Of a stretch of 64,000 nt of DNA, positions 51,103-59,799 are shown piece by piece. The notes under the pieces are model-generated. The model made no database searches, was not told the DNA's origin, and saw nothing but the letters and a program-made list of their open reading frames with translations. A program made the position numbers and the translations under genes. Position 1 is the stretch's first letter; each line of letters starts with the position of its first letter. The stretch covers positions 1 through 64,000 of the forward strand of contig JAFGIY010000175.1 of the NCBI GenBank assembly GCA_016929335.1. Direction: 5' to 3'. The stretch comes from Acidobacteriota bacterium (GTDB lineage Bacteria; Acidobacteriota; UBA6911).

Positions 51103-51456
51103 TCACGCCCCTTTGATCCCTTCGGGAAGAGTGATATTGAGTTTTCGTCCCGGCTGTTCGGTCAGCTCTGACGGAGACATTGCCCGGTTGGCGTCGCAGA
51201 TGCGCCACGCCTGCTCAGGGTCCCCGAGGTATTTAGCTGCGACGTTGTCGATGCGGTCACCCTCGGTCACAGTGTGCTCCTGAAGGACCGTGAAACGTTC
51301 GGGGGGCGGGCAGAAGCGGCGACGCAAATAGGCGACGGTCTTCCCGTCGGAAGTTTCCAGGTTGGCTGTTTCGACGCCATAGTAACGGCTGGTCGGCGGA
51401 AACAGATTATCTCTCAACGCCGGAGGCTGCAGCAAAGCTTTCAAAGCATCGCTCAT
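51103..51456 (-). CDS. LysM-domain baseplate protein (C-terminal half of Afp7 type)
   Basis: 117 residues. Residues about 60-110 form a LysM module: HTVTEGDRIDNVAAKYLGDPEQAWRICDANRAMSPSELTEQPGRKLNI. In many eCIS the LysM module is fused to the tube-adaptor protein; here the two are separate genes overlapping by 4 nt (51453-51456). A structural role inside the baseplate hub is expected, rather than cell-wall binding outside. Confidence 0.85.
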   Translation of the reverse strand: MSDALKALLQPPALRDNLFPPTSRYYGVETANLETSDGKTVAYLRRRFCPPPERFTVLQEHTVTEGDRIDNVAAKYLGDPEQAWRICDANRAMSPSELTEQPGRKLNITLPEGIKGA

Positions 51457-52106
51457 GGAATTTCTCCAATGCCAAGTGTGCTCAAGGTTCCGGGGACCGC
51501 TTTCCCGGCCAGTTGCTCCTTGAGCTGCAGATAGCTCATAAATAGACTACCGCCCTTGTGATTAAAGCCGAGATCGTTGACGTTCAGCACCCTCATGCCG
51601 AGACTGACTTTTGCCCGGATTGGATTGAGAGCGGGATCGAAAGCCTCCTCGGTGATGCTCAGATCCGTGATTCGCACCGGAAGGATGCGCCGGCGGCTCC
51701 ATACGAAGATGGTTAATGGCGCCTGCATGGGAATAATCTCGAGAGTGCCGGATTGCGCGAGGGAGTTGTTGGACTGCAGCTGGGAGCTTTTGGGGTATAC
51801 GAGAAGCTCGAGTGCGGCCAGCTGCGCATGCAGTCCGACTTCTATTACGGTGTTATTGGCGGCAGCCAACTGATCGGTGGCATCAATTTCTGCCTCCAGT
51901 TTGATCGTCTCGACCGGCGGCCCCTTGAGACGCAGCGCCTGAGACTTATCCCCGCTCTCCGAGCCGAACGCCGCCGGCTGCAGAGTGCGGGTCAATGCAT
52001 CCGGATTGTACTGCAGCGTAATAACCCGCTGCACCGCAGCCGTCTCCGGATCCACAATCACCAACCCGCCTTTAAGAACGCGGGGGGAAGAATGGAATGT
52101 GGTCAT
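51453..52106 (-). CDS. CIS tube-adaptor protein (N-terminal part of Afp7 type)
   Basis: 217 residues. VITLQYNPDALTRTLQP near residue 30, and ETIKLEAEIDATD plus the C-terminal VSLGMRVLNVNDL, are hallmarks of the contractile injection system tube protein domain, which sits between hub and tube. The start codon overlaps the stop of the L,D-transpeptidase-type DUF4157 gene by 4 nt, so the cargo gene and this structural gene are translationally coupled. Confidence 0.85.
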   Translation of the reverse strand: MTTFHSSPRVLKGGLVIVDPETAAVQRVITLQYNPDALTRTLQPAAFGSESGDKSQALRLKGPPVETIKLEAEIDATDQLAAANNTVIEVGLHAQLAALELLVYPKSSQLQSNNSLAQSGTLEIIPMQAPLTIFVWSRRRILPVRITDLSITEEAFDPALNPIRAKVSLGMRVLNVNDLGFNHKGGSLFMSYLQLKEQLAGKAVPGTLSTLGIGEIP

Positions 52107-53356
52107 TGATTTCCTCCTCCCAGAAGGGATTTTAATCGGTCCATAAAGGAAGGGTCCTTCACTGGAGGGTACATAAATCGCCCAGCTGCTCTAGAAAAAA
52201 AACCAACTTCGGGCGGAGGTTGTGTGTATTTAACTTTCAGATGAACTGGGTCGGGATACCCAATTATTGCTATAGCAACTCCGGTAATAGCAGCGTTACC
52301 GATATCTATGCAGCCGGAAGAACCGGGCATTATTCCTCCGTGCAGATAAAAGCCACTACGCCTTCTCGTATTTCCGCAATGTCTTGCAGGTACCATATTT
52401 ATTGGACGCAACGGAGCTCGAGCAGCTCCCCAGTCGCCGTGAAGCGGCAAGCCTGAAGGATCGACGTATTCAGATTCAGCCGCCAATTGCATCCTGCGCT
52501 GTTCCGCATAGCTAAACGTCACCATGTCCGTTGATTTAAAAGCGTATTCTCCTTCAGGAATTGGACCGTTGTCTGCAACTCCAACATAGCGAGCATTGTT
52601 CATGTATGAATCATCGGGAGATCCCCCGCAAGACTCGGCATCGGAACGCTTAACGGTATAAGACCTTCCAGATTGGCCAGCAGCGCGTACAAGCTCAGTC
52701 CCGTCTCCATGCATAGCAAAATCTTTGCCGTCAAACTCCGCCTTGATTTTCTTATATATTCTTTTAAGCCCTTTCAGCTTCGGCAGTCGAGTCCCAAGCT
52801 TCTCAGCCTTTTTTTGTAGCACGTTGGAGCAAAATCGCAGCTGCCTTCCTCCAACATTGGTTCCACAGCTTAGTTGCCTTGCCGCGTCATCCGCTTGGCT
52901 TTCATAAGCTGGATCCGAACAAGAAACAAGTGTCCCGGAAGATTCCGCGGTCTGCTGAGCTGGGCTGGCATTTGATTGCTGAACCACATGCATCAATTCG
53001 TGTGCTATTAGTTTCCGGCCGGTAGTTGTGTTTGGCCTATACTGTCCGGCACCAAAAACTATGTGACGACCTACGGTGTATGCCAGAGCTCCTGCATCCA
53101 ATGCAGATTCCATCGCCTTCGAATCGGCATGTACTCGCACGTTGCTGAAATCAAACCTGAAACGCGGTTCATATAGTCCACGGATTTCCCCGCTCAATTG
53201 CTGGCCAGAGGAGTGCAGCACCTCATAGACAATAGGCGGCACCGTTCCTTCCTGGATCGGATTATTTTTGTCGCAGGATGATCGAGCTCGCTGTAATACC
53301 ACATCTGATGCGGGCTTGTGCGCATGCTTTGCAAATCGCACTGTTTGATAGATCAT
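52103..53356 (-). CDS. DUF4157 protein with C-terminal L,D-transpeptidase/Tlde1-like domain, putative eCIS effector
   Basis: 417 residues. The N-terminal DUF4157 domain (about 40-127) has LAYTVGRHIVFGAGQY and HELMH at 119-123, a metallopeptidase-like HExxH. The C-terminal part (about 205-360) contains DFAMHGDGTELVRAAGQSG, VADNGPIPEGEYAF and SGFYLHGGIMPGSSGCIDIGN, giving His339 and Cys349 in an HG(x8)GC catalytic motif like YkuD and DUF2778/Tlde1 L,D-transpeptidases. Tlde1-type proteins are type VI effectors that damage peptidoglycan. There is no signal peptide, as expected of particle cargo. No immunity gene is recognisable next to it. The gene lies inside the structural operon. Confidence 0.8.
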   Translation of the reverse strand: MIYQTVRFAKHAHKPASDVVLQRARSSCDKNNPIQEGTVPPIVYEVLHSSGQQLSGEIRGLYEPRFRFDFSNVRVHADSKAMESALDAGALAYTVGRHIVFGAGQYRPNTTTGRKLIAHELMHVVQQSNASPAQQTAESSGTLVSCSDPAYESQADDAARQLSCGTNVGGRQLRFCSNVLQKKAEKLGTRLPKLKGLKRIYKKIKAEFDGKDFAMHGDGTELVRAAGQSGRSYTVKRSDAESCGGSPDDSYMNNARYVGVADNGPIPEGEYAFKSTDMVTFSYAEQRRMQLAAESEYVDPSGLPLHGDWGAARAPLRPINMVPARHCGNTRRRSGFYLHGGIMPGSSGCIDIGNAAITGVAIAIIGYPDPVHLKVKYTQPPPEVGFFSRAAGRFMYPPVKDPSFMDRLKSLLGGGNQ

Positions 53357-53381
53357 CTTGAACTCCCGCGACCGTGTGCCG

Positions 53382-54659
53382 TTATTTTTCTCTCAACCAC
53401 CCTATCAGGGCACCAACTCCAGCGCCGAGAAGTGCACCTGCACCGGCTCCTATAGCCAAGCCTAAAGGTCCGAAGATGCCGCCTATTGCCGCACCTGTCA
53501 GCAACCCTATCCCTCCTCCCGTTAAGCCTCCCTTCCCAGGGCCGCTAAACAAATATGGCAGGACATCTTTGGCACCATGGCCGAGAGAACAAAAGAAATG
53601 CAGGTTGCATGTCTTATCGGGATTTTGTTTCTCCACCGGTGAAACGAGATCGTAGCTGTCTGCCAGGAATTTACCGGCTGTGTCGAAACAAACCTGATCG
53701 CCCGGGGGACATTCCATGTAGCGCTTTCGTGGCGGCACTTCGCGGTAGCATATCTGTCCCCTATGAAACAATCCCGTGATACCTGTGTCGAGACAATACT
53801 TGCCGGCATTGACTGCCAGGTCATAGTCGATTTTGTTTTTGCTGACGATAGCGTTCCCTCGGGGAACGCCGGAACTCATGCGTTGGATTACAGGCGAATG
53901 ACGTGCTTCGACAGGCATACAGGCAGGCGCAGTAGGCATAGCGCTTTCCAATGCATGCTTCGCCGTCGTCGCGACGCTCTCCGCCTCCTGTTCGCAACTA
54001 TCGCACTCTCGGCTGACCGACAAGCTCGCGTTTGGCGGAGAAATGAATTCTCCTTGCTGCACGGTATGAGCAAGCTCGTGCGCCAGCAATCGTCTGCCCT
54101 CCGATGCATCAGGAGCGTAACGTCCCGCACCGAAAACGATATCCGATCCCACTGTATATGCCAAAGCGCCTAGCTTCCACGCCGATTCCGCGGCTTTATG
54201 GTCGGTATGGATGCGAACCAGACCAAAATCCTGCCTGAAAAAACGCTCCATGCGTTTACGAATTTCCTCTCCCAATGGCTCGCCGCGAGAGTTTAGAACC
54301 TCGTGGACTAGGAGTGGAATTTCAGACCGATTGTTATCGGTTGCGGATTCAGTATGAATTCCCAAGGTCCGCTTGGCTTGCACATGCGCCGGGCAGATGT
54401 TGCAGACGCCTCCGAATGGGCAGCGAGTCGGGATTAATCCCAGCGAGCAATCAGTTGCGGTTTCCGTTTCGGAGACTACAGGGATGCTGCTGAAGTCGTG
54501 TGAGATTTCATGTTTAGTCAATAGCTCAGCTTCATTTGTGAGAGACCGCTCAATAGCCTGAGATGTGAATGGAAAAACGTGATCTGTCGAAGAATTTTTG
54601 TGCGCGGGCGAAAAGGCCGCCGAATGTTTTCTCGGATCAATTGTGGCTGTGGTCTTCAT
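53382..54659 (-). CDS. DUF4157 protein with glycine-rich hydrophobic C-terminus, putative eCIS effector
   Basis: 425 residues. Cys71, Cys80, Cys86 and Cys89 lie in a CPFGGVCNICP segment, and the DUF4157 domain is at about 115-202 with HELAH at 194-198. Residues about 290-375 are a Cys-rich part (GQICYREVPPRKRYMECPPGDQVCFD, CNLHFFCSLGHG). The last 45 residues are a Gly/Ala/Leu hydrophobic run (GGGIGLLTGAAIGGIFGPLG...), a glycine-zipper-like segment that could insert into membranes. It is a likely second cargo protein. The toxic activity is not identified. Confidence 0.7.
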   Translation of the reverse strand: MKTTATIDPRKHSAAFSPAHKNSSTDHVFPFTSQAIERSLTNEAELLTKHEISHDFSSIPVVSETETATDCSLGLIPTRCPFGGVCNICPAHVQAKRTLGIHTESATDNNRSEIPLLVHEVLNSRGEPLGEEIRKRMERFFRQDFGLVRIHTDHKAAESAWKLGALAYTVGSDIVFGAGRYAPDASEGRRLLAHELAHTVQQGEFISPPNASLSVSRECDSCEQEAESVATTAKHALESAMPTAPACMPVEARHSPVIQRMSSGVPRGNAIVSKNKIDYDLAVNAGKYCLDTGITGLFHRGQICYREVPPRKRYMECPPGDQVCFDTAGKFLADSYDLVSPVEKQNPDKTCNLHFFCSLGHGAKDVLPYLFSGPGKGGLTGGGIGLLTGAAIGGIFGPLGLAIGAGAGALLGAGVGALIGWLREK

Positions 54660-54994
54660 GGGTTCATATTACCTTCGTCTGATCCAAGCGCTTTGCTTCG
54701 CTGCAATGCCTCGTAAACGCTTCGCGCAATATTCCGACCGATTGACCTGGCGTTGGAATTGGCACCAATCCGGATGGATGCCGCATCTATCTCTGAGTAT
54801 TCTCCGTCCTTTCTGAGTGTCGCCGCGATGCTGCGCTCGGATAGCCGTCTCCCCAATTCCTCCTGCAAAGCGTCCCCAACATGATGGCGGTCAATCGGCG
54901 AAAAGCCGTGCAACACGAGCTCGTCGATTTGCAGCGTAATCGAATTGCAGCTGGCTTTGTTATTGCGCACTCCGCTTCCAGAGTCCCTGCTCAC
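54656..54994 (-). CDS. small eCIS-associated protein of unknown function
   Basis: 112 residues from the GTG at 54994, whose GTGA overlaps the ATPase stop; a GTG at 55000 is also possible. SITLQIDELVLHGFSPIDRHHVGDALQEELGRRL is a motif I recognise from small conserved proteins found beside the eCIS AAA+ gene. No function is established. It overlaps the first DUF4157 gene by 4 nt, so it could help load or fold cargo, but that is inference. Confidence 0.7.
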   Translation of the reverse strand: MSRDSGSGVRNNKASCNSITLQIDELVLHGFSPIDRHHVGDALQEELGRRLSERSIAATLRKDGEYSEIDAASIRIGANSNARSIGRNIARSVYEALQRSKALGSDEGNMNP

Positions 54995-56976
54995 ACCCAC
55001 CCCCGGGGTTCGGAATCGATTAACGGCTTTTCCAGTTTGGCATACTCGATGCGGGTCGCTTCAAGGAGATGCGACATCTGAACGGCCGTCTGGTTTTGCG
55101 CGGCAAAAAAGGCGGCATTCATCGCGATATTATGAATGCCGCCGCCGGCAATGTTCAATCGGGCAAGCTTTTCAAAATCCAGGTTCCCGACCGGCGTCTT
55201 CTCCGGAAAAACGCAGCGCCAGATCTCGGCGCGGGAGGCGGCATCCGGAAATGGAAACTGGACCACGAAACGAATCCGGCGCAAAAAAGCGGAATCCAGT
55301 GCATTCTTCATGTTCGTTGTCAGAATGGCGAGCCCGCGGTACGCCTCCATGCGCTGCAGCAGGTAGCTGACCTCGATGTTTGCATAACGGTCATGACTGT
55401 CTTTGACTTCACTGCGCTTGCCGAACAGCGCATCCGCTTCATCGAAAAGCAGGATGGCCCCTCCGTCCTCTGCAGCGTCAAACACGCGCCGCAGGTTTTT
55501 CTCGGTCTCTCCGATGTATTTGCTGACGACCTGGCTCAAATCAATTCGAAAAAGATCCAGTTGAAGATCGATGGCGAGAACTTCCGCAGCCATTGTTTTT
55601 CCCGTTCCGCTCTCTCCGGAGAACAACGCGCTGATACCCAGGCCGCGATTCGATTTGGCGGCAAATCCCCATTCCTGGTACACACGCACGCGCTGCCGCA
55701 GGTGAATGGCGATGTTTTTAAGAACGCCGATTTGCGCAGGCGGCAGCACAAGATCGTCCCAGGTTCCGGCCGGCTCGATACGCATGGCCAGTTCGTCCAG
55801 CCGACCGCGCGCACGGCTGCGGCAGGCTGCCCATAATGCCTTTTGGTAAATCTCTTCCTGAGAATCCTTGCCGCTTCTGTTAGTGCTCATTGACGCCTCG
55901 GCCGCAGCCGCTCTGATGCTCGATGAATCCAGATTGAACTGACCCGTCAGATTATCGAGACCTGCCGGCCCAATGCGGCCTGTATCCGCTGCTTCTTCCC
56001 ACACCGCGTGCTGTTCCGGCTGAGTCGGCCTCTTCACTTCGAGACTCAACATGGTTGCGATGCCGTAATCTCCATGCGCCGGGGTGGAAATGATGATGAT
56101 ACCTGCCTGCTCCGCCAGACCGCCGGCGAGCGCAGTCCGGGTCAGGTCCGGGCTTTCAAATTCATCGAATTCAAGCAGCAAAGCCGCGCCTGTTAATGCA
56201 GCTTCGCGGGCGCACAGCCTGATCAGGGTATCCAGTTCCGCCGGATTCGATGGTATGGATTGCATCGAGACGGCGTAGAGTCCGAGCGACAGCCGCCCGC
56301 ACACGGCAGCTGCAATATTCCGCTTGCTGCTCTTTTCTTTCCCGGAGAGCTGGATTACGGCAGCATGCGGCGGTTTCGGCAATGAAGAAGCTTTCACGAT
56401 CGCATCCACAATCGCTTCATGAGAAGCAGGCAGCGATCCTTCCGGTTTGCAGGGCTTCAAAATTCTCCAGAGCCGTTCGTCCAGGTGCCCGACGCCGGTG
56501 AGATAGTGGAGAATGCATTCGTCAATCCTGAGAGAACAGGCCGTCAGCGAGGGATTCTTATCGGCCTCGATAAGGCGCCAGTAGCGAAGGGGCGCCGCGG
56601 GACTCAAAGCGCTCCAGTGGGCATCCGGGAGCAAAGACAGAGCCAGGCTGAAGCTGGGAAAGCGGTGTCTGGCATCCGCCTGAAGGCGGGCGCAGAGAGC
56701 GGCAATGGAGGAATCGAGCTCAACTCCGGCGCAGAGTACAAGAATCCTGCGTTCGAACGAAGAGAGATGGAAAAGGCGAGAGAGAGTCACCAGCGCAGGC
56801 GGACGATCGTCTTTGCCGATTTCAGCGGACGCAGAGACGCCCGGTTCAATTTTTGCCGGCAACTCAAGCCCCAGCTGCTCACAACGCGTGCGCAGCAGGT
56901 CCCGGATTTCACGCAACGCAGCTGCGAGATAAACCTGATTTCTTTCGGTCCAGAGACTCTTCGTTTCGCTGCTCAT
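54991..56976 (-). CDS. AAA+ ATPase of the eCIS (Afp15/Pvc15-like)
   Basis: 661 residues. The functional AAA domain has Walker A GESGTGKT at 454-461, Walker B AILLFDEADALFGKRSEV, and the sensor/arginine region FLRRIRFVVQFPFPDAASRAEIWR. An earlier degenerate AAA-like half is visible (VIQLSGKEKSSKRNIA and ALLLEFDEFE). This is the conserved ATPase of eCIS clusters, proposed to act in assembly or in loading of cargo. Its position between the cap protein gene and the cargo genes fits that. Confidence 0.93.
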   Translation of the reverse strand: MSSETKSLWTERNQVYLAAALREIRDLLRTRCEQLGLELPAKIEPGVSASAEIGKDDRPPALVTLSRLFHLSSFERRILVLCAGVELDSSIAALCARLQADARHRFPSFSLALSLLPDAHWSALSPAAPLRYWRLIEADKNPSLTACSLRIDECILHYLTGVGHLDERLWRILKPCKPEGSLPASHEAIVDAIVKASSLPKPPHAAVIQLSGKEKSSKRNIAAAVCGRLSLGLYAVSMQSIPSNPAELDTLIRLCAREAALTGAALLLEFDEFESPDLTRTALAGGLAEQAGIIIISTPAHGDYGIATMLSLEVKRPTQPEQHAVWEEAADTGRIGPAGLDNLTGQFNLDSSSIRAAAAEASMSTNRSGKDSQEEIYQKALWAACRSRARGRLDELAMRIEPAGTWDDLVLPPAQIGVLKNIAIHLRQRVRVYQEWGFAAKSNRGLGISALFSGESGTGKTMAAEVLAIDLQLDLFRIDLSQVVSKYIGETEKNLRRVFDAAEDGGAILLFDEADALFGKRSEVKDSHDRYANIEVSYLLQRMEAYRGLAILTTNMKNALDSAFLRRIRFVVQFPFPDAASRAEIWRCVFPEKTPVGNLDFEKLARLNIAGGGIHNIAMNAAFFAAQNQTAVQMSHLLEATRIEYAKLEKPLIDSEPRGWV

Positions 56977-56983
56977 TTCATAC

Positions 56984-58291
56984 TCATGGAATCGTTTTCC
57001 TTGCGTCCGCTCGAAAGCCGGGCGGCTCTTTGGTTCGATCTATGAAAGGACTCTCCACTTCATCCACTCTCAAGCGAAATAAATATTGCTCGCCGGATTT
57101 GATCCGGTCCGGCAGCTTCTCTTCGAACTCAAGCTGATCGGTCGCGGTCGCGAAAGGTTTGGCGGTTATTTCCCAATCGCCGATGATGAGAGTGGCACGC
57201 TGTCCCGGGTTCACTTTCGGAGAGCAGTTCACAATCGCGCGAAGCTTCCCTCCCGGCATGCTCAACGCTACGCCGTCAATCTTTGGTGCGAGCGCAAATA
57301 TCAACCGGTTGGTTGTTCGCTCGAACGCTTCGCCGGGTTTCCGGATGCGCACTGTGACGGAGTACGGCCCGATCGACCATGCATCCTTGGGCGGGAGCGC
57401 GGGATTCGATGCATTGTGGGCGTCCGTCAACTTGACCGAGATTTTGTTCGCCGTATGGCTTTGCATGATGCTTGCAGCCAGTCGTCGATCATCGTGCAAG
57501 CTTACGAAGTCCACTCCGGGATTGGCGCCGTCCAAGTGATGCCCCTCGATGTCCATCGCAACAGATAGTGTCGCGCTGATTTCCTGATCAGGGAATCCAA
57601 CCTTAACAAGCAAGGGAACTGAAAGAATCAGGTTCGGTTCAACGGTTGGTCCGCGGTCGTTCTCTCCAATCGTCAGGACAGGAAGAACTCTTCGGCTTGG
57701 CCCTTCGGCCTCAATCAGCAGGACGGAAACCAGAAAGGCCATCGTCGGCCGATAGGGAGTCTGGAAAGCGGACCATAATTTTGAAAGCTCCTCCGCACTT
57801 TGCTCCTGCGTAATTATCCTCACTATTTCCATCTGTCCGGAAAGGCCGGATGCGGCAATATTCTTGAGAAACGGATCCGCGCCGGCGGTCCATTTAGTCT
57901 CCATTGTGCTGATGTCGTGTTTGCTGAATATCGGGCGGTCATGCAACAGGTGCGATGCCTGTCCAAGCATGATTTCCGCCTGGCTCCCGTTCCTGGAGTA
58001 AGCTGTTATCAGGTAATGAAGATCAACAGCAAGGACAGGACGCCGGGTCTGGTCGCCGTCGCCGGTTCGCGTGGGAAGATCCGCATTTCGCAAAGCGGCG
58101 TTTGGCGTTATCTGGTACAGGAACACATTCAGCTGGTTTGTTGCAAGGGTGGATGCCTTAATGAGATCCGGCGCCACGCTGGTTACATCGTAATTTCCGA
58201 CAACATTTTGAATCGAGGGCAGAGACAGGCCGGTATGCAGAACGTCCTTTATGCATTCCGTCACGGCTGCAAAGGCCAGCGCGTTGCTCAT
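56984..58291 (-). CDS. DUF4255 tail-terminator/cap protein (Afp16/Pvc16-like)
   Basis: 435 residues. The N-terminal 190 residues match DUF4255: FAAVTECIKDVLHTGL, TNQLNVFLYQITPNAALRNADLPTR, RRPVLAVDLHYLITAY, AEIMLGQASHLLHDRPIF. The C-terminal region has Ig-like strands (PGQRATLIIGDWEITAKPF). In Afp/PVC particles this protein ends the tube and sheath. The ATG overlaps the upstream gene stop by 4 nt. Confidence 0.92.
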   Translation of the reverse strand: MSNALAFAAVTECIKDVLHTGLSLPSIQNVVGNYDVTSVAPDLIKASTLATNQLNVFLYQITPNAALRNADLPTRTGDGDQTRRPVLAVDLHYLITAYSRNGSQAEIMLGQASHLLHDRPIFSKHDISTMETKWTAGADPFLKNIAASGLSGQMEIVRIITQEQSAEELSKLWSAFQTPYRPTMAFLVSVLLIEAEGPSRRVLPVLTIGENDRGPTVEPNLILSVPLLVKVGFPDQEISATLSVAMDIEGHHLDGANPGVDFVSLHDDRRLAASIMQSHTANKISVKLTDAHNASNPALPPKDAWSIGPYSVTVRIRKPGEAFERTTNRLIFALAPKIDGVALSMPGGKLRAIVNCSPKVNPGQRATLIIGDWEITAKPFATATDQLEFEEKLPDRIKSGEQYLFRLRVDEVESPFIDRTKEPPGFRADARKTIP

Positions 58292-59070
58292 TGGGCCCCT
58301 TTCTCCCGCCGCTTCAAGTACTCAGCCAGAGTCAACTGCGGCGGATAATCGGCCTGACGTTTCTTCTCGGGCTCGTTGCCCGGCATGATCACAGCGCGGA
58401 CTTCTATTCTTCCGATATGTACCGTCACCGATGGCGATTGAAGCGCCTGCTGCTCTATAGACGGTTGATTCATATTGCCGCCGCCGGTTCCCGCTCTCAA
58501 CCCGCCCTGCTCAGGTTGCCGGAGGCGGATTTCGGCGGGCATGATGTTGCGTCCTGCCTGATCCATTGCCTCCTGCCGGTCGGTGGATTTACGTCTTTCG
58601 AGCACTTGAGGAAACCCCGGCACGGATTTGGAAGGGACGGTTGTTTCGGTACTTCGCTTCTGAGCGATTGGTTCAGAGGTTGAAGCTCCATTACTCAATC
58701 GCAGGCTTTCGGAATCTTCATCATCTCTCTGTCCTCTCGCGGATACTTTCCTGATGGGCGGTGGACGCAGGCTGAGCGTGGGTTCAGTCAGATCGGATGA
58801 GATGTAGGGAGGCAATGGCGCCTGGCGGCCCGAAATGCTCTCAACTTTTCTCGTGATGGATGCAGACTGAAGATTCTTCCGAAACTCGGGATTGACATTC
58901 AAGGCAGGAGGCACGCCAGGACGCGGCTGTTTCTCATCCGCGCCGAAGCTCATGGAATTAAAGGAGGGAACATCGGCGTTCGGCTCAAAGCGCGAGGGGA
59001 GCAAAGGTTGAATCACATCGGACAATCCAAAACTGCGGGCAATCAGCCGTGAGAGTGAATCTCTCCTCAT
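58288..59070 (-). CDS. disordered eCIS protein with conserved C-terminal motif
   Basis: 260 residues from the ATG at 59070, which overlaps the previous stop (ATGA); the longer upstream frame is in the shadow of the neighbouring gene. Most of it is Pro/Ser/Gln-rich and likely unstructured. The end, SVTVHIGRIEVRAVIMP ... LTLAEYLKRREKG, is a motif I recognise from small proteins in many eCIS clusters. No tape-measure gene is otherwise recognised in this locus, but this protein is too short and disordered to be assigned that role. Confidence 0.7.
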   Translation of the reverse strand: MRRDSLSRLIARSFGLSDVIQPLLPSRFEPNADVPSFNSMSFGADEKQPRPGVPPALNVNPEFRKNLQSASITRKVESISGRQAPLPPYISSDLTEPTLSLRPPPIRKVSARGQRDDEDSESLRLSNGASTSEPIAQKRSTETTVPSKSVPGFPQVLERRKSTDRQEAMDQAGRNIMPAEIRLRQPEQGGLRAGTGGGNMNQPSIEQQALQSPSVTVHIGRIEVRAVIMPGNEPEKKRQADYPPQLTLAEYLKRREKGAQ

Positions 59071-59795
59071 TGGACTCTCTCCAGGTAAAATCGACGGCGA
59101 CCCGGGGGCATGGCCAGTATGTCCCGCTCGCTCCAGCCGTAATTCGAAGCCAGGACGTGCACCTCCTCCAGCAGGCGCCGGGCCAGGACAGTCAATTCGC
59201 TGTAAAAGTATGAAGCAATGTCGAACAGGACCTGCCACGAGCGAGCGCACGCCGGACAATGCACATCGATAAGAATATCAGCCGGATTTTCTGCTTCGTC
59301 CAGATAGTCCGCCAGTCGAGAGATAACCGGCATCGGGATTTCATCCACGGGCATTGCCGTTCCGGCAAGCCTTGCGTCGCGAATACAGCGTTTCGCCAGC
59401 GCCAAACGGGCTCGGGGCAAATCATTTGCTGAGCCGGCGGCAGCCAGATCGGCGCTCGACGGTCGCCGAAGGTGAAACAGGAATTCTCCGATAGCGGCCT
59501 CATGAGCTTCCAATGGAAGTGCCAGTTTTTCCCTGATTTCACGAATCTCCAAAGGAAATTCCAGTTCCTGATTGCAGCCGGGGCATACAACAAACGTGTT
59601 GAGCCGCGGACCCAGAGTCTGCTCGCGCAGGTCGAGCAGCATCAAATCTCTCTCAACCACAGGAATGGCCGCAAGTTCATCGTCACTCGACTCTGCTTTC
59701 GCAAACCGGGCCAGTATGAGCGCCTTCTCCAATGGAAGGCGGCCATGACCCTGTTCCCAGACGGACAGGATGTCGCAAGACGAAAGGGGATTCAT
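59067..59795 (-). CDS. T4-type baseplate-associated protein with two CxxC pairs
   Basis: 242 residues. FVVCPGCNQELEFPLEI (about residues 69-85) and VHCPACARSWQVLFDI provide two CPxC knuckles, probably a zinc site. The region between is helical. The C-terminal VHVLASNYGWSERDILAMPPGRRRFYLERV is typical of the 'base plate protein' family found between tube and cap genes of eCIS. Its exact role is not defined. Confidence 0.75.
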   Translation of the reverse strand: MNPLSSCDILSVWEQGHGRLPLEKALILARFAKAESSDDELAAIPVVERDLMLLDLREQTLGPRLNTFVVCPGCNQELEFPLEIREIREKLALPLEAHEAAIGEFLFHLRRPSSADLAAAGSANDLPRARLALAKRCIRDARLAGTAMPVDEIPMPVISRLADYLDEAENPADILIDVHCPACARSWQVLFDIASYFYSELTVLARRLLEEVHVLASNYGWSERDILAMPPGRRRFYLERVQ

Positions 59796-59799
59796 AGGG

